In this document: positions 10,657 to 21,864 of the stretch, piece after piece | How the letters are laid out: each line of letters opens with the position of its first letter | Position numbering within the stretch: the stretch's first letter is position 1 | Assembly: GCA_009760855.2 (NCBI GenBank) | Contig: WPIO01000058.1 | Span: forward strand, 998,501-1,062,500 | Length of the DNA: 64,000 nt | Origin: Cristatella mucedo | Taxonomy: Eukaryota; Bryozoa; Phylactolaemata; Cristatellidae | Reading direction: 5' to 3' | Notes under the pieces: model-generated | What the model saw: the letters and a program-made list of their open reading frames with translations, nothing else | Told to the model about the DNA's origin: nothing | Databases searched by the model: none | Made by a program: the position numbers and the translations under genes

Positions 10657-11155
10657 GAACTAGAGCCTCCACGCACGTCTAGAGTGAATCGTAGAAGCAG
10701 CTCGAGGCAATACAGAACGCGGGTGATGATGACCAACTATAAAAACAATAAAAATTGCCCACACCCGGGAAAACTATCCGAACGGCTGCTCGTGGAATTC
10801 TGGCTACATTCAATACCTAGTGCAACTCCTAAAAGTAAAGCCAAAAATCAGGGCGAGACCGCCGGCTTTAGTGATAGGTCCGATCTTATCTAATCCGAAT
10901 CGCAGACTGAGATAGGAAACTCGTAGCCTAAGATCGTGATTATCGTAGTCCCAATTATAAACAGACCAGAAAACGCTAACAAATCAGATGGCAGCCGTAT
11001 TCCGGCGGCGCCGATTAACACCGGCCTTCGCATCGCATCGGCATACTTGACTCGTTCAGCTTTCCTTGCTTGGAAGTTAGCTGGACAGCTTCGACAAGCA
11101 ATCGACATGCCCGAGATTCGCTTACTGCTTGACCTCGGCAAAGCGGGTTTACTTC
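10657..11155. other. Intergenic, nothing recognised
   Basis: This lies directly upstream of the LINE-B copy and could include its 5' UTR. I cannot recognise any protein in it. Confidence 0.35.
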
Positions 11156-11159
11156 ATTG

Positions 11160-14150
11160 ATTGTACATCGTCATTACCCTAGTCTTTCGGTCTCTAGACT
11201 CGCACTTAAGGCGAAGGCTGCAGCATTTCTGCTCACCGACACTTGGATGACGCCTTGTTCCAGTAGCTGTATATCTGAGACCAACCCACCCAGATTCTAA
11301 TTCTATCAGTCCACGCGTTCTGACAAGATTTGAGGTGGAGATGCAATTGTTGTTCGTGAATCGTTTGGCTATAAGATGTGCGGGTTTTCGCATGGGCCAT
11401 CGCTTGAATCAGCTGCAATCAGGTCCTCATCAAAGACAATGCCTCTCACCGTTGTGACATACCGATCTCCTTCTGGCTGTCTAAACTTGTTTATACAGAA
11501 GTTTTCGGAGTTCCCCGCTAAAATATTTTTGTGTGACAGGCCTTTACTGATTGCTGGAGACTTCAATATTCACGTTGACAACCCTATTAACAGCCAGGTC
11601 CGCTCATATCTCGACTGTCTGGAGAATTTTGGTTTGATCCAACACGTTAATCATACCACCCACGTCGGTGGCCTTATTCTAGATCTCGAGGTAACTAAGG
11701 ATGTCTTCCCCACTGACCTTGTGATATGCCCGCTGACCCTCTTGGATCATTGTTCAGTCTCGTTTACTGTTCCCGGTCCCTTGTATGTACAGGGTAATGT
11801 CGAACTTTTCCAGCGACGTAACTTAAAAAGCATTGACGTAGACACATTTTAAAAATCTGTTTGTGATGCAGATCTTCTTGATCTGCACCCAGACTCGACC
11901 TACAGCCTCGTTACCCTCACTGATGACAGTGAACATGACATTCAGGAGTGCTGTTGACAAGCATGCTCCCGTTCATTCTACCCGAGTACAGAATAGTAGA
12001 GATTTCTTTCTATTTACAAAAAACTTCAAAAGATGCACCTTGCTAAGTGTAGGCTTGAACATCGTTTTAAGAAATCGGGGTCTGATGTAGATCTAGTGGA
12101 TTTTAAAGACTTCCTTCGAGTTTACACCCGGAAGCTTAAAAAAGCTAGGGCTTCTATTTTCACTCGTAAACTGAATACCTGCAACTCTGACCCAAAACAG
12201 ATTTATAAGACAGTAAAACAATTACTGGCCAATGCTTAGAGGTCTGACTCCCCTGATAATAACGGCTGAGCCGAAAGGTTTTTAGCCTTCTTTACAGAAA
12301 AAATTGTGCACATTCGTGTCTCCATAAAGCCCCCTCCGAGTAAAGCAGTTGTGGAATCACAGCCTGTGACGTTTCTTAAAAGGTTTTCCGAGGTTTTTGC
12401 ATGCGATGTGGCTACCTTAATAAGGTCTAGTAAAAAGAGCTCGTCTCCTGAAGACCCTATACTATTATCTCTGTGATCTTCACTGGTAGACCAACTTCAT
12501 CCTGCTTAACCGAGATTTTTAATGCTTCTTTGGAAAAGGGGTTTTATCCAAGTCCTTCAAATCAGCAATCGTTAGATTCATACTTAAAAAGCCAGGATTA
12601 GAGACAGAGATCATTGCAAACTATCGCCCAGTTTCCCTTCTTCCTTTCTTTTCAAAGATTCTTGAAACAATTGTTGTGAAGTAGATTGCTGCACATATCG
12701 AAAAGAATGAAATGTAAGGAACATCTCAATCAGGGCTCCAGAGGCAGCACTCCACTGAAACTGTTCTCCTCCATGTTAACAATGACATTCAATGTGGCAA
12801 TGATGACGGAAATGTCACTGCCCTAGCTCTGCTAGATTTATCAGCTGCCTTCGACACTATTGATCACGATGTCCTACTTGAACAAATGAGAACAACGATC
12901 GATCTGGCCGACGATGTACTAGCGTGGTTCAAATCGTACTTGTCTGATCGTGCTCAATCCGTGTCGTGTGGGGGTCAGGTCTCAGACATGAGAAGGGTCA
13001 ACTGTGGAGTCCCTCAAGGGTCCGTCCTCTTTCCCTTGCTGTTCTCCATTTATACACAACCCCTGGGAAAAGTGATTAAGGCCAGTGAAATAGGATATCA
13101 CTTGTATGCTGACGATACCCAGTTGCATTTGTCATTCAAACAGCCGGAATCTGCTGTAGCAACTGATAAACTGAATGCTTGCCTTGTCGAAATTCGACCC
13201 TGGATGTCGGAAACCTTCTTGAAACTAAATGACGATAGAACCGAACCGCTGCTCATAGGACACACTAAGCGTGTGGCTGGATTAAAAGGCTTTGCTCTTC
13301 TAATAGGTGATGCTGTCGTGCGACCATAACCACGTGCTGGAAAGTTAGGTGTCGTGTTCGACAGCTGCCTCAATTTTAAAGGCTTCATTCAGAAGACTGC
13401 TTTTACAGATAGCCATCACGTCCGATCGCTATCCAAGATTAGGAGCTGTCTTCCACAGTGGCTTACAAAAAATTTAATTAGCTCCTCAGTTCTGTCTCGG
13501 CTTGATTATTGTAATTCCCTTTTGGCTGGGCTACCAAAGAAAGCAACTAGGCCACTGCAGCTGGCTATGAATATGGCTGCAAGGCTAGTCTACAAGTGTC
13601 AGTGGTTTGAGCACGTGTCTCCTTTGCTAAAAGAGCTAGGATGGACGCCGGCTGATCAACGGATACAGAGCAAAGTTCTTATGCTGACCCACAAGGCCCA
13701 CCACGGCTTGGCTCCTCCATACATAGCTGAACTGCTGCACCAATTTAAGCCTCTTCATGCCCTCAGGTCCTGTATGGACAATAAATTAGCCGTTCAATTC
13801 TTCCGCTTAACGACCGTTGGCGTCCGAAGCTATAGCTCTGCAGGTCCTAGATTGTGGAACTCGCTTCCACAGTTCTTACGCAACCACAACTAGTCTCCTG
13901 CTGCCGACTATGGCTCATCCTTTTCAGCGGTCCTGAGCTGCTACTTCCATGCTAATCACTACCTCAACTGCTTTCCGGACTCTGCCATGCTTCCCACTTT
14001 CTCTTTGTTGTGTGAGATGAAGTCTGTTGGCTACCGAATGCGTACCGAAAGCCGCTTAGGCTTCGAGTCCGCTATTCATAACTATCCTGTGTAACACACA
14101 CATAGTCGTATGGCTTTGTGGCTCGGTTCATTCACTCTGTTCTACAATTG
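11160..14150 (+). mobile_element. LINE-B, near full-length but inactivated (endonuclease + reverse transcriptase)
   Basis: This is the longest LINE-B copy. About 11220-11850 encodes an apurinic-type endonuclease domain (LTDTW near the start, then IAGDFNIHVDNP and a LLDHCSVSF block). From about 12030 to 13890 comes the reverse transcriptase: NYRPVSLLPF-like, ALLDLSAAFDTIDHDVLLE, RVNCGVPQGSV and YHLYADDTQLHLSF with the YADD catalytic motif. A C-terminal region with [15 protein letters not shown] follows. Frameshifts and stops at about 11385, 11850, 12238, 12476, 12690 and 13327 break it. The 3' UTR runs to about 14140. By family knowledge this is a CR1/L2-group non-LTR retrotransposon. It lies between the two host genes and is not a host gene. 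Confidence 0.92.
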
Positions 14151-14225
14151 TCTGATCGAGTAGGTTTTAGTAACATTGCAGCATGAACACAGTTCTTTGC
14201 ATTTCACTAGGGTGCGTAGCTTTAA

Positions 14226-15185
14226 AATAATAATAATGGCGTAATTTGCACAGGGCCCCCTACAGAACCAGATCTATGGTTCTTTGCGTGCACTGAAAAT
14301 GAAGCAAGCCATTTGGTTATTTAGAGCATGCACACGTTCACAACGTACATGCCTACACAGTACTATTCAACTGGGGGAGGGGCAAAGGCTTGCTTCCAAG
14401 AACAATTTTCTTTAGATTATTTTTGAATATCGTCAAATCAGGAGACAAGCGATGTCCGTTAGCTTTGGAAGCATACAGGCTGTATAAGCCACTGTGTCTC
14501 AAATGCATTCGAATTTCGTTGTGGGCACAACCAAGAGACCAGAGGTAAAAGAGCGGGCGGTTGGACGGGAGGTCTGCTCAGGAAGTATATCAGCTATTTT
14601 GGCCGATCGAGAGAAAGGAGGAACCTAAAGGTGAGTGACAGAATCTGGAAGTCAATAAGCTGCGAGATAAAAAGGCAACGCAGGTTAGTGAGAAGTGCTA
14701 TATTGTGACAGCTGTGACGGTCTTGACAGCCAAGCATAAATAGCTGCCGAGTTTTGCACGAGTTATAAGCTTCATATTGCAAAGGCGGGTTGATCTTTAT
14801 ACGAGTTGCAGAAGTACAAACGGAATGTCATGAATGAATGAAAAAGCTTGGCTGTGGTATTCTCGTCTAAGCAAGCCCGAATTTTGCATCGCGACATAGC
14901 TGAAAGTACGCAGGTTTGACTGTCGAGGAAATTTTTTTATTTTGCAGTAAAAGTCTTTTTGGAATAGGACACCCAGATTCCATACAGAGGCTGCGTTACA
15001 TATGCCGGCCCTAGCCATTCGGAAGGTATAGACTTTCCAACTTCTGATCAGTACAAGGTTTGACCATAGCTGATATGTTGAATTTATTGTCGTTCAATTC
15101 GAGAAAGCTTGCTACCACCAGAGTGCAAATGTCGGCAATACATGCTGCAAAGGAGCTGAGAGATTATATCAGTGCACGCTATCTG
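14226..15185 (-). mobile_element. LINE-A 3' part, degenerate, minus orientation
   Basis: On the minus strand it begins inside the reverse transcriptase and runs through the C-terminal region and a recognisable but decayed 3' end with AATAATAATAATGG. Matching blocks include CTGCCGAGTTTTGCACGAG and TGACAGCTGTGACGGTC, compared with 33000-33080. It is head-to-head with the plus-oriented fragment beginning at 15240. Confidence 0.8.
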
Positions 15186-15199
15186 CAGAGGCAAAGCCA

Positions 15200-15237
15200 A
15201 GAGGTGGCTGGGTGGCAGCTGCCACCCAGCCACCTCT
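15200..15237. repeat. Perfect 38-bp palindrome
   Basis: The left arm AGAGGTGGCTGGGTGGCAG (15200-15218) is followed without spacer by its exact reverse complement (15219-15237). It marks the breakpoint between two LINE-A fragments in opposite orientation. Confidence 0.95.
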
Positions 15238-15239
15238 GG

Positions 15240-15570
15240 TTGTAGGTAGCCAAGTCTGCCACATCATACCACTTCTCACTAACCTGCATTGGCTGTCTAT
15301 CAAGCAGCATCGATTGCAAGATTTTTTCACTCACTTTTACGACCCTTCATTCTCTTGCTCTGGCCTACCAATCCGACCTACTTCCCAATGACATTAGGCA
15401 TCGTAACACCCACCCTTCTTATGAAAGCCATATAGCTGCGCCTTGAACCAACCTCAAATCCTTTGGAGAAATTTAGTTCATATGCTGCCAAAGCTCGGAA
15501 CTCGCTTTCGACTGACGCCACGACATCCACTAGCTTAGCTACATTTCCATTGAAACTACAAAAGCATCTA
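15240..15570 (+). mobile_element. LINE-A C-terminal fragment, degenerate
   Basis: It encodes the decayed end of the LINE-A polyprotein (matching [17 protein letters not shown], then LNPKSFGD-type and AWNSLP-type blocks). It stops where a second copy begins abruptly at about 15571 with sequence from the middle of the reverse transcriptase. Confidence 0.8.
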
Positions 15571-16725
15571 CTCTCCCTCTTGCTGATGTGATTGCCAAGC
15601 ACAATCTAGGCTTTCACTTCTATGCGGATGACACTCAGTTGTACCTTTGCTTTGATCCCTCCCAGCCTTCGAGCAATTCAAACTCTCTCAACTCACTTGC
15701 TGCATGCATTGATCACATCCGCACATGGATGGCAGCAAATTTTCTAAAACTAAGCGATGATGAAACTAACTTACTAGTTATGGGCAGACACCCAGTGTGA
15801 TCCAGAGATTGGAAAGGCTAACGCTCAAAATTAGCTCTGCCAGCATATCTCCTGTTGCATCAGCTCGAAATCTAGGTGTCATATTCTAAAGCGACCTCTC
15901 GCTAGACGACCATATCAGCTTCACAATCAAATCTGCTTATTTTCAGCTCCATAACATTGCTAAAATTCGGGCTTGTTTAGATAAGGATACCACGTCCAAG
16001 TTGGTCCATGCATTCGTGACATCCCGTCTCGACTTCTGCAACTCACTGCTTACTGGCCTACCAGCATGTGCGATCAGGCTATTGCAGCTGGTGCAAAACT
16101 CTGCAGCTAGGCTTGTCTGTCGTGAGCGTCGCAGTTGCCACATTACTCCACTTCTCGCCGACCTGCACTGGCTACCAGTCAAGCAACGGATTGAATTCAA
16201 GGTTTTGTTGCTCACTTTTAGGTCCCTTCATTCTATGGCTCCAGCCTATCTGTCAGATATACTACCCCATCAGGCCAAGCATCGTACCACCTGCTTTTCG
16301 GAATCCGACAGTCTAGAAATACCTCGTACAAACCTTAAATCCTTTGGAGACCGTGCATTTAGTTCGTATGCTCTCAAAGCCTGGAACTCCCTCCCGACCT
16401 GCGTCAGAACATCCCCTGACCTGACCACATTTAAAAGGAACTTAAAAACACACTTATTTAGGACAGCATATAGTGGGTCCCTCTGATTCCTCCTTGATGT
16501 GCTTATGCGTGCTGACACTGTGCATGCTGCCACTAACCACATTTGCAGGCTGACCCTGTGCATGTCACCCCTAACCAAATTATTCATTTCGTTTGTTTTT
16601 CAAGCATGATTTTACTTACCATTCTATTGCATTTCCCTTTGCAGCAAATGTAAAGCGCCTAGAGAGAGATTAAGTTCTCTGGGGGCGCTTTATCAAGTGT
16701 ATTATTATTATTATTATTATTATAA
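15571..16725 (+). mobile_element. LINE-A 3' third with complete 3' end
   Basis: It starts in the reverse transcriptase at [20 protein letters not shown] (catalytic YADD). It continues to the C-terminal stop at 16484, then the 3' UTR, the stem-loop at 16652-16691 (AAAGCGCC pairs with GGCGCTTT) and an (ATT)n tail to 16722. A stop and a frameshift lie between 15800 and 16000. It is very similar to the copies at 32418-35225 and 49745-52650. Confidence 0.9.
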
Positions 16726-16726
16726 A

Positions 16727-17140
16727 GACTATATGGGTGATACGTCGGGGAGTTTTCTATAGCGCACTCAAAGCCTAAGCGGCTTTCTGTACCCATTCGG
16801 TAGCAAACAAACTTCATCTCACGCAACAAAGAGGATGTGAGAAGCATAGTTGAGCCAGGCAGGAGAACATTTGCGGTAGTGAGTAGCAGGCAGTAGCAAC
16901 TCAGAAAGGCTGGGAAAATGTGCCATAGTCGGCAGAAGGAGAGTAGATGTCGTTGAGTAAGAATTTTGGAAGTGAGTTAATAATGGAGTTCCAAGGTCTA
17001 TGACCAGCTGAGCAAAAGCTTTTGTCGCCGAGTGTCTTCAAACGGAGGAATGGAACAGCTAATTTACTGTCCATATAGGACCATAGAACCTGAAGTCGGG
17101 AGTAGGCTGAAACTGGGGCAGCAGTTCAGCAGAGGTGATT
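16727..17140 (-). mobile_element. LINE-B 3' fragment, minus orientation
   Basis: The LINE-B 3' UTR and C-terminal coding block begin directly against the (ATT)n tail of the preceding LINE-A. Markers are CCTAAGCGGCTTTC, CTCACGCAACAAAGAG and GGTCTATGACCAGCTGAGC. Decayed. Confidence 0.8.
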
Positions 17141-17290
17141 TGGTGATCAGTAGCATCAAACGCAGCCAAAACATCCAGAAAAAAAGGAGGGACTCTATCT
17201 AATACGGCCGCTGTTAATACCGCATCTTCGCGAGAAATAGCAGTAAACCTGCAAAGAATTTAAACTTGACCGCGTCCTAACCCAGAAACG
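17140..17290 (-). mobile_element. Reverse transcriptase fragment of another non-LTR element
   Basis: The minus strand reads PPFFLDVLAAFDATDHQIT, the motif-A region of a reverse transcriptase, preceded by SREDAVLTAAVLDRV. It differs from LINE-A and LINE-B. Only about 50 codons survive. Confidence 0.45.
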
Positions 17291-18065
17291 AAGGCGCGAC
17301 ATTCAAAAAAGGGGCGTGACACCCGAATTTATCGAGGAATATAAATACAACTTAGCTCGATTGCCAAAGTCATTGGCTACCGATTCTGAAGAGCCGCTTT
17401 GAATTTTTAGCGACGCTTATCTTCACAGTAACATTTACTTAGTTTGTATTGATTTTTAGAGTTATAGACCGAGATACAGTTACATAAAAACCAGCTTACT
17501 CGTTTTGGGTAAACACAGTGTTGCTTAGAAATTGAATATTGTACGCCTCAAAATAGGCTCAGCCAGTAGATATCCTCTGGAGGCCGGTCAAGGTCCACGG
17601 AGCTGGTCAGCGTAACGGCTGCCCGCCAGTCTTGACTTTGCAATGACGATGTGGACTACCTATAACGCGAAGAGTGCGTACCCACCTCACTTCGAAATGC
17701 TAATCAGTGGAGCGAGCTAAATAGTGAGGGAGAGTAGAGGACGTGGCTAGAATCGGGTAGCTGCCAGCATTGGAATTTTAGACGATGCGATTAAAATGCG
17801 CGGGAGAAAAGCGCGAAAGAGGCTCGCAAAAACGTTCAAGATCGACAGGTCATTCCAGCTGGAACACATTTCGCAATGCATTCACCTCATAACCGGTAAG
17901 AATGAGGCATTCTTATTAATCTACATTGTGTGATTATTTATGATTCCTCTTTTGAAGCGCTACGTAGAGACTGCACTGAAAGCGCTAGACGCGCTGAAAA
18001 AATGCTCAAAAAATCCCTATTTACGTGAAATGAGTAAAATTTCATTGCTAAAAACCTTCATTGCT
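17290..18065. other. Intergenic, nothing recognised
   Basis: No gene or repeat family recognised. Confidence 0.4.
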
Positions 18066-18073
18066 ACGATATC

Positions 18074-18138
<65 letters not shown>

Positions 18139-18149
18139 CGCGCGCCCGC

Positions 18150-18182
<33 letters not shown>

Positions 18183-18200
18183 TGTGTGTGTGTGTGTGTT
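18066..18200. repeat. (TA)n-(TG)n-(CG)n-(TG)n alternating microsatellite
   Basis: About 130 bases alternate purine and pyrimidine almost without break: TATATA, then TG repeats, then CGCGCGCGCGCGCCCGCG, then TG again. This composition can adopt left-handed Z-DNA. Confidence 0.95.
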
Positions 18201-18424
18201 TACAAAAATCTGTCTTTCCACTGGTGTGCTCTTAACAGAGAACACAAGAAGTAGCCAATTCTTCTGGAGTCAATGCGCCACTCACTTGGCCATGCTCAAA
18301 GCTCAGCTTGGATAAATAAATTAGACTCAGTCGAATTCTGATATGTTAAGTTCTCTATACAAATTAATTACATAAATAAATATTCTTTTTATATATTAAA
18401 TATTGAAAAATCCCCGTACCTTAG

Positions 18425-19015
18425 GCGGATGATCCCTATCCTGCAGGGGCCGCGGGGGCTACCGGCTCCTCCCGGTTCGGGAACAGGGATCGCACGGCTT
18501 CCTAGCCAGAAATGACGTCCGAGATGCACAGCCGCCGCACGCAATGCCGCCCATTCCTTACCCAAAATGCCGAGGTCCGCCAGTCAGGCTTCATTATCCG
18601 GCCACCAGCAACGCAGAGCGCCGACCACGAAGGGCCTCACTACTGCCGACCGGCAGCCAGCGGTCAAGAAAGACCGGGCTTTGGCCTCGTACTTATCAAA
18701 CTTTTGCCGGGCCGCCACCACCAGGGCATCCGTGCTGCCGTCAAACGGCACCGTTACGTCGACTATGACCGCGTCGGTGCCGTTGTCGACGACGACAGGT
18801 TCGCTTGAGAGCCTGACCCCCGGCGAGCGGGAAGGCGCAACCTGCTGAGAGGCAGGAGAGCGCGGTGGCCGGAAGAGCCCCGATTAGGTCGCCCACAACC
18901 AGGTTGTGGCGAGCCGTCATTGCGTGGAGCATCGGTCGGCAGCGGCTTAGGACGTAGCAGACGGTCTCAGTATCAGTGCCACCAACTGCCGCCTTTGCCG
19001 TCTCGGACTGAGACC
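18425..19015 (-). mobile_element. C-terminus of a restriction-like-endonuclease (R2/NeSL-type) retrotransposon
   Basis: On the minus strand, in two frames, I read a zinc-knuckle-like block (ETVCYVLSRCRP, then ARHNLVVGDLI). Then comes IVDVTVPFDGS, followed by ARQKFDKYEAKAR. These match the Cys-His block and the PD-(D/E)XK-like endonuclease core (catalytic Asp in VDVTVPF) found at the C-termini of R2, NeSL and related non-LTR elements. A following VVRPFVVGALRCWWPDNE stretch also fits. The reverse transcriptase upstream is missing, so this is a broken remnant. It is unrelated to LINE-A and LINE-B, which carry the other endonuclease type. Confidence 0.7.
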
Positions 19016-21000
19016 GTCTGAGACGCACGCGCGCACGCACATATATATACATGGCGAACTCGTTTAGCGGCTCCGGAACTAGTCTTTGGCGTAAGCACAA
19101 TGCTTATGATGATGCCAGCAATACTGGTAGAACTAACGCCTCTCAGCACTGCTACAAAGTCGTGGTGGAAGCAGCAACATTGTGCGTGCGCATATGACAA
19201 CAATAGCAGAGCATGACAGCTCTCACGAGTGTCCATTTCTTAAGTACAAGCCCATGTGCTTAACATCTACCTCTACTTTTCACGAAGGGTCACATCTGCG
19301 AATGACGACGGCAGGCAGTCTGAACTAACCAAGTAGCAGGTAGTCTGAACTAACCAAGTATCGTAATAACGAGGCTTTAGCTACCAGCTATTATGATGAT
19401 ACAGCAGTCTGTAATCTTCATCATTTAGGAACAGTCAAAATCGAAGTCATATTAGTAGTGAGCTTCACTCCAACAACAGCGAATGAAAAGCTTACTTGCT
19501 CGCATTTCCCGCTAATCTCCCTGAAAAGCAAGCCCGCCAAATGAGTTCCGTACTGCGCTACCGGAATGAATACAGATCTTGGCGTACGCATCTTTGGCTA
19601 GACAAGTCTTATATCGATCCCATTTCTCTAGAATTAGTAAGCTCAGCGCCCGTCTAGAATAACAGGCGGGAGCGAAGCAGAGAACTTCTCTCCTGTCATA
19701 ATAATAATTGTGCTAATAATAATAATCGAAGTTTGGTTGTCGTCGCGTCTGCCAACGACCACAACGACGCCAGTTTATTTTAGCTACGCGCGGATCAGAG
19801 GGGGGGGGGGAGCGAAACTCTCTTCGCTCCTCATGCCCACCGAACTGCCTGCCCTACTTTCCAGCAGCCGCCCCGGTGTCACATCAATCACCGGCAGTAC
19901 TCCCACCCTCATTCCACATCGATCATCGAGCGGCACGTCGAATTAGCAACGCGATGGGGCGGTACCGACAGTACAGGACTCATTGTAAAACTAATTGCAG
20001 TACCGAAACACAAATGTGTCTTTAACTGAGACTTACACCCGTAAATGCTGCAAGGTCATTGCTGGTAGTCGCCGTAGTCGTAAGCGAGCTCCAGGCTTCA
20101 GGATCATAATGTAATGTTAGTGATATAATGTAATGTTAACGATAGTGTAACGTTAGCGCGTAGTCACGAAATTCGCGGGCGCACGACATTCATTTATAAA
20201 ATTAAACACCTTGCATGTAATCCTAAAGGTATGCAAAGGCCCAACCGCAAGGACTCACACAGCCGCACGCCGTCGCTAAGACTGACAGTCCGAGAAGGAG
20301 CCCAGCTAACGGGGTTTAGGATTTGGCGGAATGACGCCGCCATGAGAGGCCAGCAGCAGTCCCGTGTCTCTGCTCGGCGATAACTGGCTGCATTGTCAAG
20401 GAATTTCGACACTCCGCCAATCGAGATGCCAGCTCTGCGCGGCAGGGACTATTGTGCGCCGTCGTATGTGCAACGTGCAGAGAGCACCCGCCGAACTGCC
20501 AAGCTCAGCTTCTCTCACCCCCTCCCTGCCCTAAGTCAAGAGCCAGTCTTGGGACATTGATAAACCCACACCTGTCCCTATCAAATGTCAATAGCTCCGG
20601 ATTAGTGAGCAATCCATTAGGCTATCAGTTAATGCTTTCAATTTTTTTATCGTATAACTTACGGCAAGCGCAACCAGATAATATGAGGAGCTAGTGGCCA
20701 CGAGTTTGCTACAGGCAAGATGCAGGGGTAAGGTACTCGCTCGCCTTTAAAGACCAGGGCTCGCGCCATGTAGCGCGTGTAGAGAGCCTGATTAGAGATT
20801 ACATTCTCCTAGAGCGCTATATTCATGAAGTGTTACTATTAATGTTATGGGTACCGATATAATCTGGCAGACTTTCGTTATACCTGCGAATAAGTAAGGA
20901 ACGCGAATAGAATTTTCGCTGGAATGCTGGGTAGAAGCCAACGTTTTTTTGGCTGTAAAGCTGCTGCAGTGGCAAAAAAGTGCCTAAGGCATGACGGGGA
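19016..21000. other. Intergenic, nothing recognised
   Basis: A short GCACGCGCGCACGCACATATATATACAT patch lies at about 19027. A TGAACTAACCAAGTA direct duplication lies at about 19320-19360, and three ATAATGTAATGTTA-like units at 20106-20155. No gene is recognised. Confidence 0.4.
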
Positions 21001-21004
21001 AGGA

Positions 21005-21060
21005 ATAATAATAATAGATTTTTTCTAATAATAATAATACATTTGTTCTAATAATAAGTT
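21005..21060. repeat. (TAA)n-rich patch
   Basis: Three clusters of AATAATAATAA lie within 55 bases, resembling reverse-complemented LINE-A tails. No LINE body is attached. Confidence 0.6.
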
Positions 21061-21237
21061 TGTCTCTGTTTTCTGGCCAGCACACAGCTCCACCAACTTG
21101 CAGGACTTACTCAATGTAACAAAGGCGGCCGCCGCGACTCTACGGCAAAAGGTAATCCTTTTGGCATTATCCAGAGAGACGCAACGCGTTTTGAACCTCC
21201 GGTAGTTGGAAACTTTTGTCGAGCATGCATATAATAT

Positions 21238-21360
21238 ATGATTAATTTTATAGCGAGCTAAGATAAGTTAATCTCCATTCAGGCGCTTCACATATGTCAC
21301 CGGGCTCGAGCCCACGACCTCGGTCAGGGCGAGCACCTTAACCACTAGGCCAAACCAGAG
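21238..21360 (-). mobile_element. SINE-1, minus orientation
   Basis: TTATAGCGAGCTAAGATAAG tail, AGGCGCTTCACATATG, CGGGCTCGAGCCCACGACCT and GGGCGAGCACCTTAACCACT in the same order as the other SINE-1 copies. About 15 bases of the middle are missing. Confidence 0.8.
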
Positions 21361-21864
21361 GATCCTTAGGGTTGCAGTTATACGCAGGTACACTGATGGT
21401 AGTCGAACATAATAGCTGAAGAGTGCTGATGCCTTAACATGCACAACAAGTTCATGTCCTATAGTTGGGCTGTAGGCCCCACTCCGGGTGCTTTGCTGTT
21501 TTGTGTCTGCTGCTGCCCCGTCTGACGTGCGATCTTGAGATCGCGGGATGTAGTCTTATGGTAGGCCAATGCTTGGCCGCTGCACTCTGGTCGGCTTTTA
21601 ATGTATTGGGCTGCTTGCCAGAAGGAAAGGGGAGTGAGCAGACCCTGGGTTCAGAGGGAACTCGGGCGCAGGGAAAAACTGTTGTCAGCCCTAGCGCTGC
21701 TTGCCCAAATACAGAGTAGTTGAAGACCCCTCGGTGTTTCCGTGTCGTCACCTGTTCGCTGTCAGAGCGTTCTTAGCGTAGAACAATCCTTTCGACAGCC
21801 ACAGATTGTTACGTGTTCCTCGCCAGCCATCGAGCACAAATCACTTGAAACCCTTCTCTTGAAA
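21361..21864. other. Intergenic, nothing recognised
   Basis: Open frames exist on both strands at about 21452-21751, but neither resembles a known protein. Confidence 0.35.
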
